From Candidatus Allofournierella merdigallinarum (GTDB lineage: Bacteria; Bacillota; Clostridia; Oscillospirales; Ruminococcaceae), in the NCBI GenBank assembly GCA_019117205.1, contig DXAC01000005.1:1-61194 (forward strand): a stretch of DNA of 61,194 nt, read 5' to 3'. The position numbers and the translations under genes are program-made. Within the stretch, counting starts at the first letter, position 1; each line of letters opens with the position of its first letter. The notes under the pieces are model-generated. The model did no database searches. It was not told the DNA's origin and worked only from the letters and a program-made list of their open reading frames with translations. This document shows positions 50,878 through 60,992 of the stretch, piece after piece.

Positions 50878-51767
50878 ACGCCCTCCAGGTCAAAAGGAGG
50901 GGTGTACTCCTCCTTTGCGCTGCTCTTTTCCTGCATGTAGCCGTTCGTCAGGCCCAGGTCCACCGCCCGGCCGATGACCTGCCGGTACTCCCAGGTGGAG
51001 ATGCGCCGGCCCAGCGGCCGCGTCTCTTTCGCCTTGTAAAAGGGAGTGTACTGGCTCATCAGGCTGGGGATGAAGCTGCCCTTTGGCAGGGTGGCCATCC
51101 AGTCCAGCACCGCCAGGCTGTCCCCAAGGGAGCCCGGCAGCGCCAGGTGCCGCAGGATGACCCCCCGTCGCAGGTAGCCCGCGTCGTCGAACACCGGCGG
51201 CCCCGCCTGCTCCAGCATGGCTGCCACCGCCTCTTCGCAAACCGCGAAATAGTCCGCCGCATCCGAATACTTTTTGGATATTTCTGTCGAAATATACTTA
51301 ACGTCGCAAAGCCACACGTCCACATAGCCCTTTAAAGCGGCCACCGTCTGTGCCGTCTCGTAGCCGCCGGTGTTCCACACCACCGGCAGGCAAAGGCCCC
51401 GGGCGCGGGCGGCGTCCAGGGCGGCGGTGACCCAGGGCAGCCATTGGCTGGCGGTGACCAGGTTCAGGTTGGCCGCCCCTTTGGCCTGCAATTCCAAAAA
51501 GATGTCCGCAAGGCGCTCCTCGTCGATCTCCTTGCCCAGCCCCTGCTGGCTGATGGGATAGTTCTGGCAGTAGCAGCAGCCCAGGGGGCAGCCGGTGAAG
51601 AACACGGTGCCGCTGCCCCTTTCGCCGCTGACGCAGGGCTCCTCCCAGAAATGCAGCGCCGCCCGGGCCACTTTCAGTGTGCCGCCGGCGCCGCAGCGGC
51701 CGGGGGCTTTGGTGCGGTCTGCCCCGCAGCGGCGGGGGCAGAGCCGGCAATGGGTGGGGACCTGCAC
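50874..51767 (-). CDS. PflX-like radical SAM protein
   Basis: About 297 residues. The cluster motif is CPLGCCYC (C-x3-C-x2-C). The N-terminus has a CRLCPRRCGADR module as in COG1313 (PflX) proteins, distant relatives of pyruvate formate-lyase activase. GTG at 51767 is preferred because GAGGAG is 8 bases upstream; an ATG at 51806 would put that site inside the gene. LPVVWNTGGYE, DVWLCDVKY and GVILRHLALPG follow the TIM-barrel order. Substrate unknown. Its operon partner downstream is the GT-C-like protein. Confidence 0.82.
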   Translation of the reverse strand: MQVPTHCRLCPRRCGADRTKAPGRCGAGGTLKVARAALHFWEEPCVSGERGSGTVFFTGCPLGCCYCQNYPISQQGLGKEIDEERLADIFLELQAKGAANLNLVTASQWLPWVTAALDAARARGLCLPVVWNTGGYETAQTVAALKGYVDVWLCDVKYISTEISKKYSDAADYFAVCEEAVAAMLEQAGPPVFDDAGYLRRGVILRHLALPGSLGDSLAVLDWMATLPKGSFIPSLMSQYTPFYKAKETRPLGRRISTWEYRQVIGRAVDLGLTNGYMQEKSSAKEEYTPPFDLEGV

Positions 51768-51804
51768 GGCGGCCACTCCTCTCCTTTGGAAAATTTCCAT
51801 GAAC

Positions 51805-51838
51805 ATTGTACCATATCCGGCGCGGTGTGTGCTATAAT
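51805..51838. promoter_or_regulatory. Divergent extended -10 promoters, radical SAM and fbp
   Basis: Minus strand: TGGTACAAT with the -10 box at 51805-51810. Plus strand: TGCTATAAT with the -10 box at 51833-51838. Both lack a good -35 box. Confidence 0.6.
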
Positions 51839-51899
51839 GGTTTTAAAAGCTGATAGGATAAGTTTTCGCCTTGAAAAGACAAACGAAAGGACGAGCGCC

Positions 51900-53888
51900 A
51901 TGCGATCCAACGCGGACAAGCTCCGTAAAGACCTGAAGTATCTCACCCTGCTGGCCCGGGAGTACCCCTCCATCGCCAGCGCCTGCAGCGAGATCATCAA
52001 CCTGCAGGCCATCCTCAAGCTGCCCAAGGGCACCGAGCACTTCATGAGCGATCTCCACGGCGAGGCGGAGGCCTTTACCCACATCATGAACAACGCCTCC
52101 GGGGTCATCAAGGAAAAGGTGGACCGGGTGCTGGGAGACACGGTGAGCCCGGAGGAGCGGGCGGAGTTTGCCACCCTCATCTACTACCCGGCCCGCAAGC
52201 TGGACGAACTGAAAGACCGCCAGACTGACCTGAACGCCTGGTACCGGCAGACCCTGTTCCGCCTCATCGACGTCTGCCGGGTGGTGTCCAGCAAGCACAC
52301 CCGCAGCTTTGTGCGCAAGCGGCTGCCCAAAAACTACGCCTACATCCTGGACGAACTGCTCCACGCCCACTTCGAGGACCACGACAAGGAATTCTACTAC
52401 GGCGAGATCCTGGACAGCATCCTGGCGGTGGGCCGGGCGGACGACTTCATCCAGGCTCTGTGCGAGCTGATCAAAACGCTGGCGGTGTTCAAGCTGCACA
52501 TCCTGGGCGACATCTTCGACCGGGGCCCCCGGCCGGACCTGATCCTGGAGCAGCTGATGGCCCACCACTCGGTGGACATCCAGTGGGGCAACCACGACGT
52601 GGTCTGGATGGGAGCGGCGGCGGGCAGCCCCATCTGCATCGCCACCGTGCTGCGCACCACCCTGGCCTACAACAACCTGGAGGCGGTGGAGGACGGCTAC
52701 GGCATCAACACCCGGCCGCTGGCCCTCTTCGCCGAGAACACCTACCGGGACTGCGACATCCACCATTTTTATCCCCATGTGGACGAGAGCCGGGGCCCCT
52801 ACCACCGGGGCGAGCTGGCCCGGGTGGCCCGGATGCACAAGGCCATCGCGGTGATCATGTTCAAGCTGGAGTGCGCGGTGATCGACCGCAACCCGGATTT
52901 TGAGCTGGAGGGGCGGGACTTTCTGCGCCGCATCGACTTTTCCACGGGCACGGTGGAGGTGGAGGGCAAGCGCTACCCCCTGCTGGACGACGACCTGCCC
53001 ACCGTGGACCCGGCGGATCCTGCCCGTCTCACCGCCGACGAGCGGGAGGTCATCGACTCGCTGCGGCGCAGCTTCACCGACAGCGAGCGGCTGCAGCGGC
53101 ACGTGCGCTTTTTGTACGCCAAGGGCGGGGTGTACCACATCGAAAACGGCAACCTGCTGTTCCACGGGGCCATCCCCCTCACCGAGTCCGGCAGCTTCCA
53201 GGTGGAGACCTTCGAGCAGCACGGCTATGCCGGGCGGGCCCTGATGGACTACTGCGACGAGCGGGCCCGCCGGGCCTACTTCGCCCCCGAGGGCAGCGAG
53301 GCCTGGCAGACCGGCTGCGACTTTTTGTGGTATCTGTGGTGCGGCAAGCTCTCGCCCCTCTACGGCCGGGCAAAGATGACCACGTTCGAGCGGCTGTTCG
53401 TGGAGGACAAGGCCACCCACGCCGAGCCCAGCAACCCCTATTACCGCTTTGTCAACGACACCCGGATGGACCGGGCCATCCTGGCGGAGTTCGGCCTGGA
53501 CCAGGGCAGCTGCCACATCGTCAACGGCCACGTGCCGGTGCGGGCGGTGGAGGGGGAGACCCCGGTGAAAGGCTCCGGCCGGATGATCCGCATCGACGGC
53601 GGCTTCTGCCGGGCCTACCACGAAAAGACCGGCATCGCCGGCTACACCCTGGTGTACAACAGCCGGGGCCTGTCCCTGCGGGCACACCAGCCCTTTGAGT
53701 CGGTGGAAAAGGCCATCCGGGAGAATCTGGACATCGTCACCAGCGTGGACACCTTTGAGACCATCGAAAAGCGGGTGCTGGTGGGCGACACCGACAACGG
53801 CCGCAAGCTGGCCGCCGACGTGGAGGACCTGAAACGCCTGGTGGCCGCCTACCAGACCGGCCTTGTCAAGGAGCTGGCCGAGGGCTGA
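51900..53888 (+). CDS. fbp: Fructose-1,6-bisphosphatase, class III
   Basis: 662 residues, matching the long class III enzyme found in Bacillota, unrelated to class I/II. The phosphoesterase metal motifs are MSDLHGEAEAF, ILGDIFDRGPRPD, WGNHDVVWMGAAAG and, later, NGHVPVRAVEGETP. Converts fructose-1,6-bisphosphate to fructose-6-phosphate in gluconeogenesis. CGAAAGGA precedes the ATG. It leads the row of nucleoside-salvage genes. Confidence 0.95.
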   Translation: MRSNADKLRKDLKYLTLLAREYPSIASACSEIINLQAILKLPKGTEHFMSDLHGEAEAFTHIMNNASGVIKEKVDRVLGDTVSPEERAEFATLIYYPARKLDELKDRQTDLNAWYRQTLFRLIDVCRVVSSKHTRSFVRKRLPKNYAYILDELLHAHFEDHDKEFYYGEILDSILAVGRADDFIQALCELIKTLAVFKLHILGDIFDRGPRPDLILEQLMAHHSVDIQWGNHDVVWMGAAAGSPICIATVLRTTLAYNNLEAVEDGYGINTRPLALFAENTYRDCDIHHFYPHVDESRGPYHRGELARVARMHKAIAVIMFKLECAVIDRNPDFELEGRDFLRRIDFSTGTVEVEGKRYPLLDDDLPTVDPADPARLTADEREVIDSLRRSFTDSERLQRHVRFLYAKGGVYHIENGNLLFHGAIPLTESGSFQVETFEQHGYAGRALMDYCDERARRAYFAPEGSEAWQTGCDFLWYLWCGKLSPLYGRAKMTTFERLFVEDKATHAEPSNPYYRFVNDTRMDRAILAEFGLDQGSCHIVNGHVPVRAVEGETPVKGSGRMIRIDGGFCRAYHEKTGIAGYTLVYNSRGLSLRAHQPFESVEKAIRENLDIVTSVDTFETIEKRVLVGDTDNGRKLAADVEDLKRLVAAYQTGLVKELAEG

Positions 53889-53937
53889 GCCCCCTTTTGC
53901 GGCGGAATATTTTATAGAATAAAAGGAGAGAACTGCT

Positions 53938-54657
53938 ATGTCTACCCCCCACAACCGGGCCGAAAACGGCCAGATCGCCAGGACCGTGCTCATGCCCGGC
54001 GACCCCCTGCGGGCGAAATTCATCGCCGAGACCTTTTTGGACGACCCCGTGCTGATCAACGACGTGCGGGGGATGCTGGGCTACACCGGCACCTGGCAGG
54101 GCAAGCCGGTGAGCGTGATGGGCAGCGGCATGGGTATGCCCAGCATCGGCATCTACTCCCACGAGCTCTACGCCCAGTACGGGGTGGAGAACATCATCCG
54201 CATCGGCTCCGCCGGCTCCTACACCGAAAAGGCCAAACTCTACGACGTGGTGCTGGCCACCGCCGCCTATTCCGAGAGCAGCTACGCCAAGACCATGAAC
54301 GGCTTTGCGGGCGACACCACCCTGCCCAGCGCGGCCCTCAACGACCGGCTGCGGGCCGCCGCCGCCGCCCTGGGCATCCCCCTGGTGGAGGGGGTGGTCC
54401 ACTCCAGCGACGTGTTCTACCGCCACGACGACCGCAAAAACCCCACCTACTGGGAGGCGCTGCGGGACGAAAAGGGCTGTGTGGCGGTGGAGATGGAGAG
54501 TTTCGCGCTGTTCCACAACGCGGCGGTGCTAGGCAAAAAGGCCGCCTGCATCCTCACCATCTCCGACAGCTTCGTCAGCCCCGAGATCACCACGCCCGAG
54601 CAGCGCCAGACCACCTTTACCAACATGATGAAGATCGCCCTGGGCGCGGCGGAATGA
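53938..54657 (+). CDS. deoD: Purine-nucleoside phosphorylase, DeoD type
   Basis: 239 residues, length of the hexameric bacterial enzyme. Phosphate site MPGDPLRAKFIAE, GSGMGMPSIGIYSHEL, RIGSAGSY, the ribose-binding EMESFALF, and ISDSFVSPE with the catalytic aspartate. Splits purine (deoxy)nucleosides with phosphate to base and (deoxy)ribose-1-phosphate. Strong AAAAGGAGAG site. 49 bases after fbp, 22 before cdd. Confidence 0.95.
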   Translation: MSTPHNRAENGQIARTVLMPGDPLRAKFIAETFLDDPVLINDVRGMLGYTGTWQGKPVSVMGSGMGMPSIGIYSHELYAQYGVENIIRIGSAGSYTEKAKLYDVVLATAAYSESSYAKTMNGFAGDTTLPSAALNDRLRAAAAALGIPLVEGVVHSSDVFYRHDDRKNPTYWEALRDEKGCVAVEMESFALFHNAAVLGKKAACILTISDSFVSPEITTPEQRQTTFTNMMKIALGAAE

Positions 54658-54679
54658 ACCGAAAGGAGGCAAGGCACCC

Positions 54680-55090
54680 GTGACCAAACAAGAGCTCATC
54701 CGCGCGGCCTTTGCCGCCCGGGAAAAGGCCTACGCCCCCTACTCCCGCTTCACGGTGGGCGCGGCGCTGGAGGCGAAAGACGGCCGGGTGTTCACCGGCT
54801 GCAACATCGAAAGCGCCACCTACACCCCCACCTGCTGCGCCGAGCGCACCGCCCTGGTGAAAGCGGTCAGCGAGGGGGCGCGGGAATTTTCTCGCATCGC
54901 CATCGTGGGCGCGCCGGTGGGCAAGGTGAACACCCTGGTCACCTCCCCCTGCGGGGTCTGCCGCCAGTTCCTCTATGAGTTCGGCGGCGACGGGCTGGAA
55001 GTGATCCTTGCCAAAAGCGAGGAGGACTATCTGGAGACCACCCTGGGCGAGCTTTTGCCCATCGGCTTCGGGCCGGAAAACCTGGCCTGA
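54680..55090 (+). CDS. cdd: Cytidine deaminase
   Basis: 136 residues, homotetrameric type. Zinc site: TGCNIESATYTPTCCAERTA with the catalytic glutamate in CAE, and SPCGVCRQ. Early AYAPYSRFTVGAAL is typical. Converts cytidine and deoxycytidine to uridine forms. GTG start with GAAAGGAGG upstream. Confidence 0.95.
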   Translation: MTKQELIRAAFAAREKAYAPYSRFTVGAALEAKDGRVFTGCNIESATYTPTCCAERTALVKAVSEGAREFSRIAIVGAPVGKVNTLVTSPCGVCRQFLYEFGGDGLEVILAKSEEDYLETTLGELLPIGFGPENLA

Positions 55091-55170
55091 AAAGCCGCGA
55101 ACGGGCGAAAAAAGGAGGTTTTACGACCACGGTGTAACTTTTTGTAACTGCCCCATTTGCCCCCAAACGA

Positions 55171-55199
55171 TTGAAAACAGGCCCGCGGGGCGCTATACT
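55171..55199 (+). promoter_or_regulatory. Promoter of the nucleoside-binding lipoprotein gene
   Basis: TTGAAA (55171-55176), 17-base spacer, TATACT (55194-55199). The leader folds a GCGTCCGG/CCGGCGGACGC stem near 55228-55258. Confidence 0.8.
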
Positions 55200-55308
55200 T
55201 AAATTGCGCGGCCGGGCGCGGAACGAGGCGTCCGGCACACAAAAAACCGGCGGACGCGCCGCTCTCTCGGGCGGCGGGCCGGCCGAAAAAGAAAAAGGAG
55301 AGTCAAGC

Positions 55309-56547
55309 ATGAAGAAGTTACTCGCTCTTGTCATGGCTGCGGCGATGGCGCTGTCTCTGGCTGCTTGCGGCGGTACCCCTGCGTCTACCCCCGCTTCCAC
55401 CCCGGCCAGCGAGCCCACCTCCGCCTCCACCCCCGCCAGCGAGCCTGCTGCTCCCGAGACCGTCTCTGCCGACGACATCGAGGACAACATGACCAGCGCT
55501 GACGGCACCTATGAGATCGCTTTCATCACCGATGTGGGCCAGCTGAAGGACAAGTCCTTCAACCAGGGCACCTACGACGGCGTTAAGCTGTACGCCGCCG
55601 CCAACGGCCTGAGCTACAAGTACTACCAGCCCGCCAACGGTGATCAGGCTACCGACGACGACCGTTACGACGCCATGAAGGCCGCTGTTGAGGGCGGCGC
55701 GAAGGTGGTCGTTTGCGCCGGCTTCATGCAGGAAGGCGCGTTGCGCCGTGCCGCCAATGAGTTCCCCGACATCCCCTTCATTTTTATCGACGGTTATCCC
55801 TTGCAGGCCAAGGCAACCGAGTATGACAACGCGGGTAATGCGCTGCCCAACGATAGCCCGATCCTGACCAATGTGGCCGGCATCGCTTTCCAGGAAGAGC
55901 AGGCTGGCTACTTCGCCGGCTACGCCGTTGTGAAGGACGGCTTTGAGAAGCTGGGCTTCTCCGGTGGCGGCGGCGGTAACAATCCCGCCTGCTGCCGTTT
56001 CGGCTACGGCTATGTGCAGGGCGCCAACGCTGCCGCTGCCGAGTTGGGCAAGACTGTTGATATGAACTATTCTTGGGAGCATGGAGCCAACTTCTCCGCT
56101 TCTCCTGATCTGCAGACCATGATGGAGGGCTGGTACGCCAACGGCACCGAGATCGTGTTTGCCTGCGGCGGTTCCATGTTCCAGTCCATCTCTGCTGCGG
56201 CTTCCGCCAACGACGGCTATGTGATCGGCGTTGACGTGGACCAGTCCGGCGAGTCTGACGCCGTTGTGACCAGCGCCATGAAGGGCCTGGCCGACGCTGT
56301 GCAGTGGGCTGTTGCCAAGGTCTACGACGGCACCTTCACCGAGATCGGTGGCGTTGCCACCAGCCTGGGCGTTGCCGAGCATGCTGTGGGCCTGCCCACC
56401 GCCGAGAGCTCCTGGCGTTTTGAGACCTTCACCGCGGACGAGTACAACGCTCTGTACGAGAAGGTCCTGAACGGCGAGCTGACCATCGACAGCGACTACA
56501 ACAACCTGGAGCAGGAGTACTCCAACCTGAACCTGAACATCATCTGA
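55309..56547 (+). CDS. BMP-family nucleoside-binding lipoprotein of an ABC importer
   Basis: 412 residues. Lipobox LSLAACGG (Cys20), a Ser/Thr/Pro linker, then the Bmp/Med/PnrA fold: FITDVGQLKDKSFNQGTYDGVK, VVCAGFMQEGALRRAANEFPDIPFI, IAFQEEQAGYFAGYAV, and GVDVDQSGESDAVVTSAMKG. Captures nucleosides outside the membrane for the ATPase and permeases that follow. Its codons favour GCT, GTT, TCT and TAC far more than neighbours, which suggests very high expression. A strong terminator after the gene would raise its level over the rest of the operon. Confidence 0.93.
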   Translation: MKKLLALVMAAAMALSLAACGGTPASTPASTPASEPTSASTPASEPAAPETVSADDIEDNMTSADGTYEIAFITDVGQLKDKSFNQGTYDGVKLYAAANGLSYKYYQPANGDQATDDDRYDAMKAAVEGGAKVVVCAGFMQEGALRRAANEFPDIPFIFIDGYPLQAKATEYDNAGNALPNDSPILTNVAGIAFQEEQAGYFAGYAVVKDGFEKLGFSGGGGGNNPACCRFGYGYVQGANAAAAELGKTVDMNYSWEHGANFSASPDLQTMMEGWYANGTEIVFACGGSMFQSISAAASANDGYVIGVDVDQSGESDAVVTSAMKGLADAVQWAVAKVYDGTFTEIGGVATSLGVAEHAVGLPTAESSWRFETFTADEYNALYEKVLNGELTIDSDYNNLEQEYSNLNLNII

Positions 56548-56569
56548 TCGTTTCTCTTGATGTGAGCAA

Positions 56570-56605
56570 AGGGGGCGAAGGCAAGTACCTTCGCCCCCTC
56601 TTTTT
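56570..56605 (+). terminator. Terminator between binding protein and ATPase genes
   Basis: AGGGGGCGAAGG pairs with CCTTCGCCCCCT around CAAGTA, followed by CTTTTTG. Confidence 0.9.
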
Positions 56606-56633
56606 GTACCGGCGGCGTCGGGCGGGATTTTTC

Positions 56634-56662
56634 TTGTGTTTTGCCCGGGCCTACGGTATAAT
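56634..56662 (+). promoter_or_regulatory. Promoter of the ABC ATPase-permease genes
   Basis: TTGTGT (56634-56639), 17-base spacer, TATAAT (56657-56662). Gives the membrane part of the importer its own transcription start. Confidence 0.8.
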
Positions 56663-56711
56663 AAAACTGTTACAAACGCACATTTTATGCACAGGAGGCG
56701 GGAACAAAACC

Positions 56712-58256
56712 ATGCAAACCGAGAACATCATTGAGATGTTGCACATCACCAAGGAGTTTCCCGGGATCATCGCCAACGACGACATCACCCTGCAGCTGCG
56801 CCGGGGTGAGATCCACGCCCTGCTGGGGGAGAACGGCGCGGGCAAGTCCACGTTGATGAGCGTGCTGTTCGGCCTGTACCAGCCGGAAAAAGGCGAGATC
56901 CGCAAAAACGGCCAGGTGGTCAAGATCAACGACCCCAACGACGCAACCGCCCTGGGCATCGGCATGGTGCACCAGCACTTCAAGCTCATCGAGGTGTTCA
57001 CCGTGCTGGACAACATCATCCTGGGCGCCGAGACCACCCGCCTGGGCTTTTTGCAGAAAAAATCCGCCCGCGCCAAGGTGGAGGCCCTGAGCGAAAAGTA
57101 CGGCCTCAAGGTGGACCTGGACGCCAAGGTGGAGGACATCACCGTTGGTATGCAGCAGCGGGTGGAGATCCTCAAGATGCTCTACCGCGACAACGAGATC
57201 CTCATCTTCGACGAGCCCACCGCCGTGCTCACCCCCCAGGAGATCGACGAGCTGATGAACACCATGCGGGAGTTCGCCAAAGAGGGCAAGAGCATCCTGT
57301 TCATCTCCCACAAGCTCAACGAGATCATGGCGGTGGCCGACCGGGTCACCGTGCTGCGCAAGGGCAAGTACATCGGCACCGTGAACACCAGCGAAACGGA
57401 CAAGCAGTCCCTGTCCAACATGATGGTGGGCCGCCCGGTGCAGCTGGAAGTGGTCAAGGACGAGGCCAAGCCCGGCGAGCCGGTGCTGAAAGTGGAGCAC
57501 TTCTCCATGCCCGGCAAGGGCGGCCACAAGCACAACGCGGTGAACGACGTGAGCTTCACCGTGCGCGCCGGCGAGATCGTCTGCATCGCCGGCATCGACG
57601 GCAACGGCCAGACCGAATTCATCCACGGCCTCACCGGCCTGGACAAGGCCAGCGGCGGCCAGATCACCCTGTGCGGCCAGGACATCAGCCACGCCTCCAT
57701 CCGCCGCCGGGGCGAGGGGATGAGCCACATCCCCGAGGACCGGCACAAGCACGGCCTGGTGCTGGACTTCACGCTGGAGCAGAACCTGGTGCTTCAGAGC
57801 TACCGGGAGCCCCGGTTTGAGCACTTCGGCTTCATCGACAACGGCGCGGTGCGCGCTTACGCCGAGAAGCTCATCGACCAGTACGACGTGCGCAGCGGCC
57901 AGGGCCCCATCACCACCGCCCGCAGCATGTCCGGCGGCAACCAGCAAAAGGCCATCATCGCCCGCGAGCTGGACCGTCAAAAGCCCCTGATCGTGGCGGT
58001 GCAGCCCACCCGCGGCCTGGACGTGGGCGCCATCGAATACATTCACGGCCAGCTGGTGGCCCAGCGGGACGCCGGCAAGGCGGTGCTGCTGGTCAGCCTG
58101 GAGCTGGACGAGGTGATGAGCCTGTCCGACCGCATCCTGGTGATGTACGAGGGTGAGATCGTGGGCGAACTGGACCCCAAGGCCACCACCGTGCAGGAGC
58201 TGGGCCTGTACATGGCCGGCGCGAAACGAATGAAGAAGGAGGGTGCGGGCGCATGA
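56712..58256 (+). CDS. Nucleoside ABC importer ATP-binding protein (two ABC domains)
   Basis: 514 residues, NupO/YufO type. First domain: Walker [10 protein letters not shown], Walker [11 protein letters not shown], but a changed signature (TVGMQQR). Second domain: Walker A altered to GIDGNGQTE, normal signature MSGGNQQK, while the Walker B region is [10 protein letters not shown]. This mix of one degenerate motif per half is usual in sugar- and nucleoside-type fused ATPases, giving one full site. AGGAGG is 13 bases before the ATG. Overlaps the next gene by ATGA. Confidence 0.94.
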   Translation: MQTENIIEMLHITKEFPGIIANDDITLQLRRGEIHALLGENGAGKSTLMSVLFGLYQPEKGEIRKNGQVVKINDPNDATALGIGMVHQHFKLIEVFTVLDNIILGAETTRLGFLQKKSARAKVEALSEKYGLKVDLDAKVEDITVGMQQRVEILKMLYRDNEILIFDEPTAVLTPQEIDELMNTMREFAKEGKSILFISHKLNEIMAVADRVTVLRKGKYIGTVNTSETDKQSLSNMMVGRPVQLEVVKDEAKPGEPVLKVEHFSMPGKGGHKHNAVNDVSFTVRAGEIVCIAGIDGNGQTEFIHGLTGLDKASGGQITLCGQDISHASIRRRGEGMSHIPEDRHKHGLVLDFTLEQNLVLQSYREPRFEHFGFIDNGAVRAYAEKLIDQYDVRSGQGPITTARSMSGGNQQKAIIARELDRQKPLIVAVQPTRGLDVGAIEYIHGQLVAQRDAGKAVLLVSLELDEVMSLSDRILVMYEGEIVGELDPKATTVQELGLYMAGAKRMKKEGAGA

Positions 58257-59500
58257 ACGGAGGACTTTCCAAACTGTGGGCCAAAGACGGCACCAAGTCG
58301 GTGCTGGCCTCGCTGATCTCCATCCTCATCGGCATGGCGGTGGGCGGCGTCATTATCCTGGTGGTGGGCGTGAACAACCCGAACCTGGGGCTTTCCGGCG
58401 CATGGGAGGGCATCCGCCTTGTGTTCGGCGGCCTGTTCAGCACCGGCCGCAGCGCTTCCGGCGCGCTGACGTTCGGCTTCAACCCCACCAGCGTGGGCAA
58501 CATGCTGTTCCGCGCCACCCCCCTGATCCTCACCGGCCTGTCGGTGGCGGTGGCCTTTAAGACCGGCCTGTTCAACATCGGCGCGCCGGGCCAGTACCTG
58601 ATGGGCACCGCCGCCACCCTGATGCTGGCGCTGTCCATCCCCACCGAAACGGTGCCCGCGCCGCTGGTGTGGCTCATCGCCTTTTTGGGCGGTATGCTGG
58701 CGGGCGCTTTGTGGGGCTGCATCCCGGGCCTGGTCAAAGCGTTCCTCAACATCAACGAGGTGCTTGCCTGCATCATGACCAACTGGATCGCCGCCAACCT
58801 GGTGACCTGGATGTTCGACGGCAGCGACTTCCGCAACCTGGTGGAAAACACCAAGAGCGGCTACATCTACAAAACCAGCTACAACGGCGTGCAAACCGCG
58901 AAACTCGGCCTGGACAAGCTGTTCCCCGGCTCCCAGGTGAACGGGGGCATCCTGGTGGCCGTTCTCATTGCGGTGATCGTCTACATTTTGATGAACAAGA
59001 CCACCCTGGGCTACGAGCTCAAGGCCTGCGGCGCCAACCGGCACGCCGCCCGTTACGCCGGCATCAACGACAAGCGGAACATCGTTTTGAGCATGGCCAT
59101 CGCCGGCGCCCTGTCCGGCGCGGCGGCCTCCCTGTACTACCTCTCCGGCAACACCGAGTTCTTCTGGTCCACCTACCAGAGCCTGCCCGCCACCGGCTTC
59201 AACGGCATCCCCGTGGCCCTGCTGGCGGCCAGCAACCCCATCGCGGTGATCTTCACCGGCTGCTTCATGTCCATGCTGGACATCGTGGGCCTGCAGCTCA
59301 CCAACCTCACCGCCTACAACGAGTACATCACCGACGTGATCATCGCGGTGATCGTTTACCTCAGCGCTTTCTCGCTGGTCATCAAGCTGTGGCTCAGCGG
59401 CCGCAAGAAGAAAAAGGCCGCCCCTGAGCCCGCGGCGCCAGCAACGCCGCCCGACGGGGCCGGCGAGGCCCGGAACGCGAAAGGAGGCGAGGCGAAATGA
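58253..59500 (+). CDS. Nucleoside ABC importer permease 1
   Basis: 415 residues, NupP/YufP type (BPD_transp_2). About ten membrane helices; typical segments [68 protein letters not shown] and [12 protein letters not shown]. The C-terminal tail is Lys- then Ala/Pro-rich. Pairs with the following permease to form the channel. ATGA overlap at both ends. Confidence 0.94.
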   Translation: MNGGLSKLWAKDGTKSVLASLISILIGMAVGGVIILVVGVNNPNLGLSGAWEGIRLVFGGLFSTGRSASGALTFGFNPTSVGNMLFRATPLILTGLSVAVAFKTGLFNIGAPGQYLMGTAATLMLALSIPTETVPAPLVWLIAFLGGMLAGALWGCIPGLVKAFLNINEVLACIMTNWIAANLVTWMFDGSDFRNLVENTKSGYIYKTSYNGVQTAKLGLDKLFPGSQVNGGILVAVLIAVIVYILMNKTTLGYELKACGANRHAARYAGINDKRNIVLSMAIAGALSGAAASLYYLSGNTEFFWSTYQSLPATGFNGIPVALLAASNPIAVIFTGCFMSMLDIVGLQLTNLTAYNEYITDVIIAVIVYLSAFSLVIKLWLSGRKKKKAAPEPAAPATPPDGAGEARNAKGGEAK

Positions 59501-60528
59501 CATTTCTGATCCAACAGACCCTGCTCTACGCCGTGCCTCTGATGATCGTGGCGCTGGCGGGCGTTTTCGCCGAGCGCAGCGGCATCATCAACCTGGCGCT
59601 GGAAGGCATCATGATCTTCGGCGCGTTCATCGGCGTACTGTTTGTCAACCTGGTGCAGAAAGCGGGCACCTTTGCCGAGGCCAAGGCCGCCGGCGACTGG
59701 GTGGCCTTGCAGGGCTTCATGGTGCTTGCCATGCTGGCCGCGGCGGTGATGGGCGCGGTGTTCTCGCTGCTGCTCTCGTTCGCCTCGGTCAACCTGAAAG
59801 CGGACCAGACCATCGGCGGCACCGCCCTCAACCTGCTGGCTCCCGCCCTGGTGCTTTTCTTCATCCGCATCATTGCCAACCAGAACACCCTGCAGATGGC
59901 CGAGGGCGACTCCGCCAGCTGGTTCATGATCAAAAAGAGCTTCTTCGGCTACGGCCGCAGCGATGAGATGGGCTTCTTCGGCAGCACCTTCATCGACAAG
60001 ACCTACCTTGCCACCTACATCTGCATCCTGTTGTTCGTGGTGCTGTCGGTGCTGCTGTATAAGACCCGCTTCGGCCTGCGGCTTCGCAGCTGCGGCGAGA
60101 ACCCCCAGGCGGCGGACTCCCTGGGCATCAACGTCTATGTGATGCGCTACGCCGGCACCACCATCTCCGGCGCGCTGGCGGGCATGGGCGGCTTCGTCTA
60201 CGCCCTGACCACCGCCAACTGCGCCTCCACCGGCGACGTGGCCGGCTTCGGCTTTTTGGCCCTGGCCGTGATGATCTTCGGCAACTGGAACCCGCTGAAC
60301 ATCGCCTGCTCGGCGCTGCTGTTCGGCCTGTTCAAGTGCATCGCCGCCTCCTACGCCAGCATCGACCTGAACGGCGACGGCGTGTTCCTGCTGGCGGACC
60401 TGGGCATCAGCCCCCACTTCTACCGGATGCTGCCCTACCTGATCACCCTAGTGGTGCTGGCATTCACCAGCAAGAAGAGCCGCGCCCCCAAGGCGGAGGG
60501 CGTCCCCTACGACAAGAGCACCCGCTAA
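59497..60528 (+). CDS. Nucleoside ABC importer permease 2
   Basis: 343 residues, NupQ/YufQ type. Segments [60 protein letters not shown] and [17 protein letters not shown] are those of the second permease in BMP-type systems. AAAGGAGG precedes the ATG, which overlaps the previous stop. Completes a four-gene importer (binding protein, ATPase, two permeases). Confidence 0.94.
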   Translation: MTFLIQQTLLYAVPLMIVALAGVFAERSGIINLALEGIMIFGAFIGVLFVNLVQKAGTFAEAKAAGDWVALQGFMVLAMLAAAVMGAVFSLLLSFASVNLKADQTIGGTALNLLAPALVLFFIRIIANQNTLQMAEGDSASWFMIKKSFFGYGRSDEMGFFGSTFIDKTYLATYICILLFVVLSVLLYKTRFGLRLRSCGENPQAADSLGINVYVMRYAGTTISGALAGMGGFVYALTTANCASTGDVAGFGFLALAVMIFGNWNPLNIACSALLFGLFKCIAASYASIDLNGDGVFLLADLGISPHFYRMLPYLITLVVLAFTSKKSRAPKAEGVPYDKSTR

Positions 60529-60551
60529 GGCGCACACAGCCACATTCCAAA

Positions 60552-60590
60552 CGGGCCGGCTTGCCACAAGGCAGGCCGGCCCGCTTTTTT
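60552..60590 (+). terminator. Terminator of the nucleoside importer operon
   Basis: CGGGCCGGC-t-TGCC pairs with GGCA-g-GCCGGCCCG around ACAA, followed by C and TTTTTT. Confidence 0.92.
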
Positions 60591-60992
60591 ATGCCCCAAA
60601 ACCACACGTCCGACGGGTGTTTGGGCAAAAGCAGCATAGAATCCCTTGCGTCAAAAGAGCCACAAGGCTGTTCGTTCAGATGCGCTTGCACAAGACGCAA
60701 CCTGCGGTTTTGCGCGGCAAAGCATCCGGACCCTTGTCCGCCTGTAACGCGCATACATGCAAAATGGTGAAAAAGTGGGCGAAGCGAATGGGAATATTAC
60801 TAAAAATTGTTAATGTTTTATGTCATTTTAGACTTATTTCAAAGGAACCCATTGAAGAATATCCATCCATTTTGTATAATATTTTAACAAAACCTGTTTG
60901 CAAAGGGATATTTTTGAACAAGCCGGGGCGTGGCCCCGGCGCCATCACAGCCTGCGAGATCGCGGCGTTCAGGAAAGGCGTGCGAGCGGAAG
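60591..60992. other. Gene-free stretch with structured part and AT-rich promoter block
   Basis: No convincing gene. The left half is of normal GC and holds TTGCGTC (60646-60652) repeated inverted as GACGCAA (60694-60700), so it can fold. From about 60770 to 60920 the sequence becomes strongly AT-rich, unlike anywhere else in the window, and contains the promoter of the last gene. A GCCGGGGC/GCCCCGGC hairpin (60922-60940) lies in that gene's leader; no T-run follows it. Confidence 0.6.
60852..60880 (+). promoter_or_regulatory. Promoter of the last gene
   Basis: TTGAAG (60852-60857), 17-base spacer, TATAAT (60875-60880), with A/T tracts upstream that could act as an UP element. The leader is about 105 bases. 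Confidence 0.8.

Noticed and set aside
55200..55308. Purine riboswitch before the nucleoside importer
   Set aside because: No conserved three-way junction could be recognised; only a simple stem is present.
60464..60754. 96-codon minus-strand frame in the gene-free stretch near the end
   Set aside because: It reads through the importer terminator, is Cys/Arg/Gly-rich and has no good ribosome site; kept only as part of a possible repeat element.
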